Assembly: GCA_036873135.1 (NCBI GenBank) | Contig: JAPTYO010000026.1 | Span: 3,700,001 to 3,764,000 of the forward strand | Origin: Clarkia xantiana subsp. parviflora | Lineage: Eukaryota; Streptophyta; Magnoliopsida; Myrtales; Onagraceae | Reading direction: 5' to 3' | Length of the DNA stretch: 64,000 bases | Shown: positions 10,872 to 20,296 of the stretch, piece after piece | Numbering within the stretch: position 1 is the stretch's first letter | Layout of the letters: the number at the start of each line of letters is the position of its first letter | Program-made: the position numbers and the translations under genes | The notes under the pieces: generated by a model | Told to the model about the DNA's origin: nothing | The model's input: the letters and a program-made list of their open reading frames with translations, nothing else | Databases searched by the model: none

Positions 10872-13617
10872 TTAGACTTGGTCCTTGTCAGCGGCATCAG
10901 CGGGAGCAGGGTCCACAAGATCTGTGGCAGAAGGCTCCACAGGTTCAACTGTTGGAGGGTCGATTATCGGGGTGTCAGCACTTGGAGGCTCCGCCATGTC
11001 TTCAACAACCGCGGGAGTGTTCCCCTCATCACTCTCCTTCGAGAGGGCAAAGTATTTCTTCGCGAAGGGAGCGAGAGACGGAGACTTGTCGAAGTTGATG
11101 GCGTCGCCATACTCCAGGTGGAGTTCCTCGACTGCGTTGAAGAGGGTGTTCTCCACCTCCGCACTGCAGAACTTCACCGCATCCGCTTGGAAGTCTTCGG
11201 ACCCCCGATAATCTTCCCGGCCCTTGGTCTCAGCCGCGACCAGCTTTGAAGGAACCTCAGCAATTTGCTCCTCCAGAGCCTTCTTTTCAAGGACAAGTTT
11301 GTCCTCAGCAATCCTCCGCTCCTGCCGCTCCCGCTTCAGGAGCCCCTCGAAGTCACGAACCTGCTTTTGGAGGTCACGAGTCTTTCGGTCGAGGATGGCC
11401 TGCTCCTTGGCCAGTTTTCCCCGCGAAGACTCGGAGGCCGCGAGATCCTCCTCAAGCTTAGCTATGACCGCGGGAGCCCCCTTTGCCCGCTCCTGCTCCA
11501 GGGCTTCCTCGAAGGCAAAGATGTACCCGAAGCAGCGGTTGATGTCCCCCATCTCCTGCGAAGGAAGGAAGAGGAGTGTTAGCAGATGAGCAACCTGTTT
11601 TATTGACGAAGGAGCGGAAAGTAGAAGTCTTACCTCTATCCGACGGATGGACATCTCTTGGACATCCCGACGGATGTCCTCCCGATCCAAGGAAATCGGG
11701 TACCTCAGACTGGGCAGGATTGAGCCTGCTAGCAAATGTGGAGCCAGCTCTGGGTATGCGTCCCCTTGTCGGAGCTGGACCCCATGCAGCGTTTGGATCG
11801 GGGTCCAGGGAGCCTCCTTCTGTGCGGGGTTGAAGGCCTTGTAAAAACTCCCGTCGAAGGGGAGAGGAGAAGGACCGACTCGAGTCGTGGAGGGGCGCGC
11901 CTCCGACTCGCCCCGGGTTGGAGAGGGAGTGAAGTCATGGATGGGCGACGGTTGTCGCTGTTGTGAAGAAGGCGAGGAGGCAGCCCCTTGGAGGTTGGTT
12001 TCAGTGGGGACTGCCCCGTCCTCCGACGATGAATCAGAGAGCCGCCCTCATCAGTCTCCTCGGAGGAGTCTAGGTTTTCTACCCAACGAAATTGATCGCC
12101 GGTCGGGGTGGCTCCAGCCTCGAAATGTGGTGCCCCTGCTGAAGGGGGCGCCCCTGCTGAAAGTGGTGCCCCAGCTGAAGCTCCAGCACCCGACGAAGCT
12201 CCCGAGTGACCTGCACCTAGAGGACGAGAGGCTTCAGAAATATAGTCAGGAAGGTGATCAGGGTCCTTACACCAAACGACGCGCCGAGAAACAAATTGAT
12301 TTTTCCCGTGGAAGTTGTAGTAGTCCGCCTTCAGGACGCGAGGAGTTTCCCCTCGGAGGACACGTTTGACTAGGCGGAGCGGACCTCCATGGTGTCTCCA
12401 TGGTCGAAGGGACCAACTCCTTAGGAACTAGCTTCCTGTACGATTTAATAGCTAGGCGGAGCTTTTTACCTTCTTCAGCGTTCTGGACATCGAAGAGTCT
12501 GTCCACTTCCACGCGACTCCGCTTTGTCCTCTCCGCGGAGGGAGATCCCGACGGAGCAGCAGCTTTTTTGGCCGACTTCCTCTTCCGCGCGGGGCGGACA
12601 GCGTCGGTCTCCCCCTGCTTAAGGATCAGATTGGTCAGCACGGATACCTTCTTAGCTGCAAACAAATGGAAACAGAGGTTAGAAACGTTACCCAAGGAAC
12701 CCTATTAGACGGGCCGTCAAAGAGTTGACCCCCAGATACTATGTCGAGGAGTCGGATCCCGGCATTCACCAGGTCCCGCTCCGTCAGAGAATTGGCATCG
12801 AGGGGAGTATAGGACTCCCCCCATCGGTAAATCTGGATAAGGTGAAGGGTCTGGAAGTCGTCATCAGAGTAGGTGTGGTAAGCGGGAGGAGAGTCCTCTT
12901 CCACCTCCCATCGGGGCAACGGGATCAAAGAATTCTGGATGAAGAAGTAGCTCCTCTTCCACCCACTGTTATCGGACCCCGTGTCGATCAGGAGTCCTCG
13001 ACCCTTGACAACCTTCCAGGTGTCATTGGTCCAGCTTCACAACGCGAGTTGCGTCTTGTTCCACTTGGGCATCCGGGGGTAGAAGGCTCAGACCCCCGCC
13101 TCGTTGCACTTCATCCCGTAGAAGGTTCTGAAGAGCTGGAGGCTGTAGACCCACTTCTGACGGAAGAAGAGAACCTGGAAGGCGTTCCATAGGCAGATGG
13201 CGTGGTGAGAGAAAGTGGTTGGATGCGTCTTGTAGTGTCGGCACATCTCGACCAGGGTGCCGCAAAAGGGGAATCGAATACCCGCCGATATTTGCCCCTT
13301 AGAGACAAATACCTCCCCTTTTCGGGGACGGGTAACCTCAAGGTTACTCGGGAGACGAGGCCAAGGGTATGGGAAACGAGGTTCCCAGGTAGAAGTGATG
13401 CAGCCCTCGCGGAGAGCGGCCTCGTAGGCAGTGCTGGAAATGTCGTTGGGTGCATAGTCAAAATTGAAGGGCTTTCTCCCCTCGGAACTGGATCCACTGT
13501 CTGAAATCAGCCATGGCAAGGAAAGGCACATTGGGTTTTTCGGAAAATTGCAAACGAATTAATCGAAGATGAAAAAAGAAGTACACAAGCAACAGGGAAG
13601 AAATCCTTACCAGACAT
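10872..13617 (-). pseudogene. Antisense spliced ORF of gypsy-1 (Transposase_28-like, coiled-coil)
   Basis: Runs opposite to pol. Exon 1 is ATGTCTG (13617-13611), followed by donor GTAAG (13610) and acceptor CAG (13501), giving a 110-bp intron and an in-frame start MSDSGSSSEG. Exon 2 (13500 to about 12730) holds a hydrophobic domain (GIRFPFCGTLVEMCRHY) resembling Pfam Transposase_28, 'putative gypsy type transposon'. It has two TGA stops, at 13090-13088 and about 13039-13037. A likely intron, 12729-12656, keeps the frame into exon 3, which encodes a basic, nuclear-signal-like patch (ARKRKSAKKAA). Downstream exons (11735-10872) contain a GT-AG intron, 11633-11556, and an alpha-helical coiled coil rich in Glu/Lys/Arg, ending PADAADKDQV. 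Exons between about 12400 and 11735 are uncertain. Tat-lineage elements are known to carry extra ORFs here; the function is unknown. Confidence 0.75.
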
Positions 13618-13754
13618 GATGACTCGAACTGGAAGGGATGATCTGAAAGTCGCCGGAAAGTTGATTAGAGAGCAGAAAGCCTTGAGTTCGCAGAGTTGCA
13701 GAGAGCTTTTGAAAATTCGGAAACGGTAAAAAAGAAACAGTGCCCAGGGATAGG

Positions 13755-13761
13755 TTTTATA
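13755..13761 (-). promoter_or_regulatory. Putative TATA box of the gypsy-1 antisense ORF
   Basis: TATAAAA on the minus strand, about 140 bp upstream of the ATG at 13617. It lies outside the LTR, so the antisense transcript could start independently of the element promoter. Judged by position only. Confidence 0.45.
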
Positions 13762-14129
13762 GGAGAAGAGGACAGGTGAAAGGACGTTCCAATCTGGATC
13801 GTCGAAGTCGAAGTATTTTAAACTGAACCGTTGAGATGAAACGTGCAGAATGGCAACGGGCGTAATGATGAAGCGGCCTGAAAAGCACTTTTTCAGAAAA
13901 AGCAGGCGCGAAAAATCAGGCACGGGTGCCAAAGACGTCGCTTGTTATCTGCTGCATTTAATGAATGGGGAACCGAGGAGTCTTCTCGGATTTGGTGACT
14001 ATCCTCGAGGTATCGAGGAAACGTGGGCAAGAAGATCTGTATCAAGTGATTTTATCAAGGGAAAGGTCCCCGACTTTGATGTCGGGAGGTCGGGAGTTGA
14101 AAGACTCGACGAACTAAAAGTCCCTCATG
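13762..14129. other. Gypsy-1 region between antisense promoter and PPT
   Basis: About 370 bp. ORF 13850-14170 runs through it but has no recognisable protein features and crosses into the LTR. I see no gene here. It probably holds upstream sequence for the antisense transcript and the 3' untranslated part of the sense transcript. Confidence 0.5.
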
Positions 14130-14142
14130 TCTTGGGGGCAAA
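14130..14142 (+). other. Polypurine tract of gypsy-1
   Basis: CTTGGGGGCAAA directly precedes the TGATGGG start of the LTR, the expected site and composition for the plus-strand primer. Confidence 0.8.
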
Positions 14143-14847
14143 TGATGGGTTTCGCTATGGCCAGCGGTGAGGAAACGGTGAATAGGCCCACTGGGCCCTA
14201 AAAGGAGGTCAAGAAGACCAAGGCGAAGGGTCCCGAAAGCGGGAGTCCCGATGATGAAAGGTCCCGACAGAGTCGGTCCCGATAAGCGAGCTGGACGCTC
14301 CCGATGAGATGCCTTTAAGTAGGCCCCGATGATGAATCCTTGAGAATAATTGGCCCTGTCACGATGACGAGGGGCCCCGAGCGGTGACACAATGAGATAA
14401 CTCTGGAGTCCCCGATATTAGTCGGGACTTGCTATCAGAGATTGAGGTCGAGATACGCGGAGCGTGGCCGAGATAAGCGAGATCATGGCCTAGATAGGCG
14501 GGATCGTGGCCGAGATACGCGGAGCGTGGCCGAGATAGGCGAGATCATGCCCGAGATAGGCGGGATCGTGGCCGAGATAAGCGGAATATGGGCTAACCTC
14601 CCCAACGGTTCACCAGGTAACAGAGATACCTCTTCGCCTATAAAAGGGCAGAGGTTACCTCAGATCACAGACGTTTTTGAATTACACTCTTTGAGACTCT
14701 TGTTTACCAGTTTATACGAGAACTCATTTAAGCATCGGAGAGGGATTCTGGGTCACCGCCCGGTCTATCCCCTATTGTAGGATTACGTGGAGCGAAGGAA
14801 CTCGGATCGCCGTCTAGACCGTACCGGAGTTCCACCGTGAACCAACA
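14143..14847 (+). repeat. 3' LTR of gypsy-1 (LTR-G)
   Basis: Starts TGATGGGTTTCG and ends GTGAACCAACA. It matches the LTR at 63291-64000 and, inverted, the shortened LTR at 27119-27333. TATA-like CTATAAAAGG lies near 14639-14648. It has its own tandem repeat (14447-14585), absent from the other two copies. Inserted into copia A1 just before its pol stop codon. Confidence 0.93.
14447..14585 (+). repeat. 20-21 bp tandem repeat in U3 of gypsy-1 LTR
   Basis: Seven units built on GGCCGAGATARGCG. Endings alternate (GAGCGT, AGATCAT, GGATCGT), making a roughly 62-bp higher-order repeat of three units, present twice plus a partial unit. It lies upstream of the TATA box, where enhancer repeats are common. 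Confidence 0.88.
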
Positions 14848-15869
14848 GGGTTTAGAAATGGCAAGTATCTGTGATAACATTTTGATATTAAAAAGTTACA
14901 TTTTGTAAGCAAAAAAATTGCAACCGAGTTTATGATCAATCGACGTCATAAGTTTTTTGATTACATCAAATTTACGGTCCATAAACTAAGTCGTAGGAGG
15001 ATACAATCCTCTGACAAACAATGTCGAATGTGGGCCTTACCTAGTCAGACAGGTATGGTAGTTTTGCGGTGAATGGAGGCCTCTACCAAGCATGACTGGC
15101 TAAGAGTAAGGGGGATAAACCTGATTATGCATGATTGACATATCCCTTTCCTGTCAACCCAAAAGGTTCAGGTATGCTATTAGCGCGTGCTTCATACTAC
15201 GCGTGCCACGTTCGACCATGGGGTCACAGCTCGGTTGTGCTAGGAAGGAATCCTCGTTATTTTGGTGGGTGCAAACTTCTTCATTTCGAGCGTGTGTTGA
15301 TACTAGGAGCCTTATGAAGAGGCACCTAATCCTTATGGACTCAGAACTCATATCTAAGGTCAGGCTCAATGCTCGCTTCCTGATGTACGAGCGTAGTGCT
15401 GAACAAAAAGACCCAGTGTCCACGTCTTTGGAAACCGGTTGGGCCTGAATAAGGATATCAGCGATGGGGATGGTCAAGTTCACCTGTAATTCACCGACTC
15501 ATGTATTCACTAGGTGGCCACCAACCAGATATTAGTTGAAGGTTGTGAATAATTGTAGGGATGCCTTGGAGAAGTGTTCCTATGTGGAAACTAGGCAAAA
15601 GGAGAATTAACTGTTGACCTAGGATGCAACGCGGTACAATATAAATATTTTTTATAACAGGTTTATTGGAGAAAAGGGAATCAACGTTTCGAGGGCGCTA
15701 CAATACTCCTAACAGATGAGTAGCACGATGCCCGTCGTATCAGCCGGTCGCACGACAAACCGCGTATGAACTATTCGAAAGCAGGGAGTAGATCGAAGGA
15801 ATGAAATATCGATGAGGATTTGGACAACAATGCATTAACTTGCACCCTCCCATTCCGTCGAGTGGGAGC
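14848..15869 (+). other. 3' untranslated region of copia A1
   Basis: Starts with the last pol codons and stop (GGGTTTAG) and runs to the PPT. It matches 48722-49855 (A4) and 46702-47785 (A2) over most of its length, and 60136-59665 (A7, inverted) in part. ORFs 15131-15448 and 15154-15483 are spurious. GAGTGGGAGC at 15860-15869 is the polypurine tract. Confidence 0.8.
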
Positions 15870-16506
15870 TTTAAGCATATGGTGATGGGCGCCGTAATTG
15901 GTAGCCCATAATATGTATAGTTTGCCTAAGAAAATTAGGTAAATGTCACATTAGGGTAATTGGGCTAGACCCAAATCCTAATTGACATGAGAGGCCCAAA
16001 TTGTGGGCCTCCCCTATGCATGGCTGGCCGAAATAATATGTGAGGGAAAAGTGGACTTTTGTCCACTTTGCTCTTCCTATAAATACATGGTGTTAGGGGA
16101 TTTTTAGGGTTAATCACCATTCCCTCATTAGAGTGTTTTAAAGAGAAAAACCCTCCATCCCACACCTAGGTACTTAGGCCGAACCTATAGTCTGTCCAGA
16201 GATCTGTCCCTGTGCCAATTTCAGCCGAACCCAAGGTGTGCCAATTTGCTCTCTAAGCAAACACTCTAGAGATCTGTCCTAGTGCCAAGAATAGATCAGA
16301 GGCTTTGCTGTGGAGCTTGTACTGCGTAGGGCTTCTCTAATAAGAACCTCTACGAGTCCCGAATGGAGGATCGTGAACTCCATGCAGAAGGATCTAGGGA
16401 CTACGAATCATCTTTGAGGTATGTGCGAATCTTCTGCTCCGTAATTTCGATTACTAGCATGTACCATGATTTAGTACCCGTAGTGATTACTCCTCGTAAT
16501 CTAACA
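15870..16506 (+). repeat. 3' LTR of A1
   Basis: Paired with 2197-2805. The first two bases are TT instead of TG (TTTAAGCATATGG). It ends GTAATCTAACA. It contains a short internal duplication around 16190-16280, where the 'GAGATCTGTCC' segment occurs twice, which explains its greater length (637 versus 609 bp). Confidence 0.92.
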
Positions 16507-16979
16507 ATATTATCTTTAACCCTATTAAATATTTAGATATAATGGCATTTATATATATTTCTATATATTAACGTGAATCAATCTTTATGTTTCCAATTAT
16601 AGATATATGGTAAACAAAATGTTAATGTGTGTGCCGAAATTTATTTGCTTGGAGACCAGGAAATTAAAAATTTTACCTAAAAAAATCATTAAAATTTTCG
16701 GCACAAACATAAAATTAGGAAGAAGTGATCAAATTTCAAGATCAAATTTTAATAAAATCTCCAATCCAATGTTTGATTTTGATAAATATTACAATTTTCT
16801 TGAAAATCATGAACATCAAATTAACAAAGAACATCATGAAAATTTCGGTTTCACCAACAAACTTAAATATAAAAAATTAAAATTTTTCTTCTTAAATATT
16901 TCAGTTTTTTTTTTAATCTTAAATTTCAAGAACATATTTTATCAAAATCATGAACTCCTAACACAGGCTCTGATACCAC
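16507..16979 (-). other. Copia leader, proximal part, element A3
   Basis: Inverted counterpart of 2806-3295 in A1, ending with the PBS (inverted, 16967-16978, GCTCTGATACCA). It continues at 2196 on the other side of A1. ORF 16607-16999 is a shadow in leader sequence. Confidence 0.88.
16967..16978 (-). other. Primer binding site of A3
   Basis: Minus-strand TGGTATCAGAGC, adjacent to the LTR that begins (in plus coordinates) at 16980. Confidence 0.93.
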
Positions 16980-17580
16980 TGTTAGATTACAGGATGTAAT
17001 CACTACGGACACTAAATCATGGTACATGCTAGTAATCGTAATTACGCAGCGGAAGATTCACACGTAACTCAAACGAGATCTGTAGTCCCTAGATCCTACT
17101 ACAAGGAGTTCACGATCCACGGGACGGCACTCGTAGAGGTTCTGGTTAAGGAAGCCCTACATGGTATTGTCTGCACAGCAAAGCCTCTGATCGATTCTTG
17201 GCACGGGGACAGATCTCAACAGTGTTTGCTTAGAAAGAAAATTGGCACACTTTGTGTGAAGCAAAGGTTCGGCCGAAATACTTAAGTGGGGGGGGGGGGG
17301 GGGTTCTCTCCAAAACACTCTAATGAGGGAATAGTGATTAACCCTAAAAATCCCGTAACACCATGTATATATAGGAGGAGCAAAGTGGACAAAAGTCTAC
17401 TTTGCTCACTCCTAATATTCGGCCGGCCACTATGCATAGGGAGGCCCAATTTTGGGCCTCTCATGTCAATTGGGATTTGGGTTAGCCCAATTACCCTAAC
17501 GTGACATATACCTAATTTCCTTAGGTAAACTATACATATTATGGGCTACCAATTACGGCGCCCATCACCATATGCTTACA
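16980..17580 (-). repeat. 5' LTR of A3 (LTR-A family)
   Basis: Minus strand: TGTAAGCATATGG (17580) to TAATCTAACA (16980). About 601 bp, with a run of 16 G at 17288-17303. It borders element-C sequence at 17581, so A3 appears to be inserted in element C. Confidence 0.93.
17288..17303. repeat. Poly-G tract (16 G) in LTR
   Basis: An uninterrupted homopolymer where the other LTR-A copies have a C-rich ACCCTCCACCCC stretch on the complementary strand. It was probably expanded by slippage from that run. Confidence 0.9.
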
Positions 17581-18454
17581 GGCTCGTGGTGGTCGGGTCG
17601 GGCGGTCTGGGCTTCTCCGGTGGCGGGCGGTGGTTCCGACGACGGGTTCAGGTCGAACCAGTTTTTTGGCCGGTTTGGTTCTGTTTCTTAAAAGGTTCGA
17701 TCTTTTGGCCCTTTTGTTTGTGTGTTCTTCATTGATTGTTATAAAATCTAGGACCTTGCCATAGATACTTGAGTTGCTTCATTGTGCATTGTTGATTGGA
17801 AGTGGAGGATTGCCTTTTGTTGTTGAGCTTGAGTACTTTTGAGGTGAGTATTTGATATAAGTTTTGTCCCCTAAGGAACTTGATAGTTACTTGTTTCTTT
17901 GGTGCCTTATTGCTTTGCTTAGGTCACCTCTTGCTTGTGTAGTTGATATATAGCTGTGTTGTAGGTGTTTGGCTCTCCCTTTTACTACCTTAGGTAGTGT
18001 TGAGGTAATTTTATTTGTCTTCCCTTTAGGGGTGTTTGCAGTGCTTGTTTGTCCATCATAATCCTCCCTTTAACAAGTAGTATCGTCGATGCACATGTCT
18101 CTGCCCCCGTAGTAAGCATTTGATCTTTGTGCACTTTGGGACTTACCCCTGGGTACGGTTTTGATGGATTAGTATAGCGCCCATTTGATTATCCATCATA
18201 GTCTTACCTTTATGAAGTAGTATTATCCATGCACTTGTCTTTTCCCCTGTAGTAAGCGTTCTATCTTTGCTCATTTCGGGATGTACCCCCATGTAGGTTG
18301 CTCTTGGTGGATTTGGATGATACCTTGATGTGGGGTAGATGATTTCTGACGGGTCGTCATTCTTTCTTTCTATTGTCAGGTGTGTATTTTAAGCTTCCCT
18401 TGGACTAAGAAGTGTTGCAGCTTTTTCGCTCCACAATGAGTTAGCCTTCTTCTT
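17581..18454 (+). other. Upstream/first part of the antisense ORF of element C1
   Basis: Shares order and short blocks with 32560-32960 of element B (for example AAGGTTCGATCTTTT). It has intron-like T-rich stretches and an ATG at about 18437 followed within two codons by a TAG. There is no long ORF; ORF 17541-17735 is low-complexity. It contains a diverged tandem duplication (18052-18297). Confidence 0.45.
18052..18297 (+). repeat. Diverged tandem duplication of about 140 bp
   Basis: 18052-18159 and 18192-18297 share successive blocks (TCCATCATA, AAGTAGTAT, GCACxTGTCT, GTAGTAAGC, TCTTTG). The repeat distance is 140 bp. It lies in intron-like sequence. Confidence 0.75.
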
Positions 18455-19531
18455 CTAAAGCTCCCCGAGCTGAATGAACTTGTCCTTCAGATCTTCCCAT
18501 GAGGCAAATAATGCCTGGGGTAAACTGAAAAACCAGTATGAAGCGTTCCCTACGAGAGTTGAGGGGAAAAAAATTGCATAGTGATCCTCGATCGCGGTTC
18601 TTCCTAGAAGCGATGATTCATGCTTTCGAATGTGTTGTATTGGATCCCTTTTCCCGATATAATCAGGAATTTGGCGCGCTGTCACATTCGGTTGATAAGC
18701 TCCTGTGTAAAAGGATGTGAGGCTCTATCCTTTAGCTTGAGCATTGCTCTTCCATTTGAGTCCTTTATCTTCTTGGCTATTAGGTCCTCTATCTCCTCCT
18801 TCATCAGGGCCATTGTCGCCATGTTCTGTTGCCTTTCATTCTAGGGTCCAACATACACTTGATCATGCTGTTGTCCAACATACACTTGATCATGCTGTTG
18901 TCCAACATACCCTTGGCCATTCCGGGGAGCAGGATACCCTTGGCCATTCTGGGGTCCAGCATATCCTTGGCCATTCTGGGGTCCAGGATACCCTTGGCCA
19001 TTTTAAGGTCCAGCATACCCTTGGGCATTGTTCGCCCGGTTGTTGGTGTTCCTCTGCTAAGGGTAACCCCTTTCTTGGTATTGCTGATTGTAGGAATGGG
19101 TGTATGCCTGTTGGTGTCCCCCCATTGATCTTGGAGGTGATACCTGGTACCTTGGCTGCTCCTAACTTAGGTTCGCCCTCAGACGCTACCTTCTATCTAG
19201 CATATCCTTCATGGCTTCCATTAGTTCGGGCGTGATGTTGTCTGTCTTAGGGTTTATTCTTGCTTGTCGGGGTGGTTAGGGTTGTGGCTAGTCTACTATT
19301 GGATCTGAGTGGGCGTTTCTTGAGGAACGTTGTTCCTCAGGGAGTGGATGTTCCTCATTTCTCGCCTCTTCACGTCCTCTTTCAATGGTTGCCTGTTGGC
19401 TTACCACTAGAGCCTGCCTGCTCCCCCCTACAGGTGCTTGCCTGCCTCCTCCTGTGAGCACTTCCTTGCTTGTCCCCACAACCCGCTTCCCTTTTGCTGC
19501 CATCGAGCGCAGGTAGTAGGCTACTTGCCAA
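18455..19531 (-). pseudogene. gag: Gag of element C1 (Tat-type gypsy)
   Basis: Minus-strand start near 19464 (MAAKGKRVVG), about 65 bp inside the 5' LTR end. The N-terminal part is low-complexity and Gln/Gly-rich and contains the GYxGPQNGQ repeats (18845-19030). Then comes a conserved gag core ending in IQHIRKHESSLLGRTAIEDH...YWFFSLPQ...FIQ, which resembles gag of gypsy-2 (about 26420-26240: PVSHVQKHV...WFFSLPPGCISSW) and is homologous to 30533-30786. Several stops and frameshifts. It is cut at 18455, right after the capsid core. It would form the particle. Confidence 0.75.
18845..19030 (-). repeat. 27-bp in-frame repeats in gag C1 (GYxGPQNGQ)
   Basis: Minus strand encodes consecutive nine-residue units GYAGPQNGQ / GYPGPQNGQ, then two units of the VYVGQQHDQ type, the latter an exact 27-bp duplication (18855-18908). 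A shorter version of the same array is at about 39600-39705. Low-complexity Gly/Gln/Tyr/Asn protein. Confidence 0.88.
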
Positions 19532-20296
19532 TGTTTGCACACGAGTTTCCTTCGTGGGCTTCTCCTTTCGTTCTCTCCTTATTTTTGGGCTTATTCTTTT
19601 CGTATTCCCACTCTGGGGGCTTCTTCTTCTCGTATTCCTGCTTTGTGGGCTCTTTCTCCTCGTATACCTGAAAATGGGAACCGGGGAGGGGGTTCCTGGT
19701 AAGCCCACTCCGATGCTTAAGTAAGTATAAGCTTTAGCGAGAGGTAATGAGCTTAGAGAGGGAGTGATTGATTACCTTCAAACGAGGAGAGAAGGTCTCT
19801 ATTTATAGAGCTCCTGTTGGACCACCCCGGTTCCAGCGATTTCCTGGTCCGGTTATGGCAGTTTCGTATTATAAGTTGGCCTTGAGCGTAAATATGGTGA
19901 ATTTGACATCGGTTCGACCGTGCATGAACTTAGTATGCTTAATTGTTGTAAAATGGCCTACGAGGGCGAGCCCCAGGCGATACGTCGTCCGGGGTAGGGG
20001 TCCCGATGAGGGAACTCGTCTGGACGGAAGTAGGAATACCCAGACGGGTATCCCGAAGGTCCCGCTCGGGTTACCCGAGCGAGGTCACCTCGCTCAGGTA
20101 ACCCGAGCGAGGTTACCCTGCTCGGGTTATCCCTTGAGTGAATTTTTCCCTCAGGGCCTTCTGAGTGGGCTTCGCCACCCGTTGTAGTTTCCGGACCCAA
20201 GTGACGGGCCTCAGGTGTCCGTTTTCCAAGTTTCGAATTATATTTGTGGTCCAATTATCATATCCAATTTATAGTAGCTTGGGCGTAAATCCAACA
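19532..20296 (-). repeat. 5' LTR of element C1 (LTR-C1)
   Basis: Plus-strand edges TGTTTGCACACGAG (19532) and ATCCAACA (20296); on the element strand it starts TGTTGGATTTACGCCC and ends GTGCAAACA. A palindromic TATA region, CTCTATTTATAGAG, lies near 19797-19810. TTGGCAAGTAGCC follows on the minus strand as a PBS candidate. A second copy without its last nine bases (element strand) is 27334-28032. Confidence 0.82.

Larger units (their letters stand above)
7670..14847 (+). mobile_element. Gypsy-1: 5'-truncated Tat-lineage Ty3/gypsy element
   Basis: Starts inside RT at the YVDD motif and ends with a complete LTR (14143-14847). The right end abuts A1 two to three codons before the A1 pol stop (GGGTTTAG at 14848). 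Order: RT tail, RNase H, second RNase H, integrase, tandem repeats, antisense ORF, PPT, LTR. The second RNase H and the antisense ORF are marks of the plant Tat lineage. The 5' LTR, gag, protease and RT fingers are gone, so the left target duplication cannot be read. Confidence 0.9.
2197..16506 (+). mobile_element. Copia element A1 (plus), two LTRs, nested insertions inside
   Basis: Bounded by LTRs at 2197-2805 and 15870-16506, with a PBS directly after the 5' LTR and a purine-rich tract (GAGTGGGAGC) directly before the 3' LTR. The 5-bp target duplication is ATAAT/ATATT (one mismatch), and the target is the leader of a sister element (A3). Internal order: leader, gag pseudogene, a non-coding spacer in place of protease/integrase, linker remnant, gypsy-1 insertion, 3' untranslated region. 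RT and RNase H are absent, apparently deleted together with the 5' half of gypsy-1. Confidence 0.9.
1..17580 (-). mobile_element. Copia element A3 (minus strand), split by A1; 3' part outside window
   Basis: Reading right to left, this is a 5' LTR (17580-16980), a PBS, the first part of the leader (16979-16507), the rest of the leader (2196-491) and a gag remnant (490-1). The two leader pieces match successive parts of the leader of A1 in inverted orientation. They are separated exactly by A1, which is flanked by ATAAT (2192-2196) and ATATT (16507-16511). Integrase, RT and the 3' LTR would lie left of the window. The LTR, PBS and UBN2-type gag assign it to Ty1/copia; the lineage within copia is not resolved. 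Confidence 0.85.
17581..20296 (-). mobile_element. Element C1: Tat-type gypsy element, internally deleted, minus
   Basis: From right to left: LTR-C1 (20296-19532), a PBS-like start, gag (about 19531-18455), then directly a plus-strand region (17581-18454) that resembles the upstream part of the antisense ORF of element B (about 32560-32960). Protease, pol and most of the antisense ORF are missing, so one deletion joined gag to the start of the antisense gene. The 3' LTR lies beyond A3, outside the window. Confidence 0.65.

Noticed and set aside
15131..15483. ORFs on both strands in the A1 3' region as a possible extra copia gene
   Set aside because: The matching positions in A2 and A4 contain stops, and the translation has no recognisable feature.
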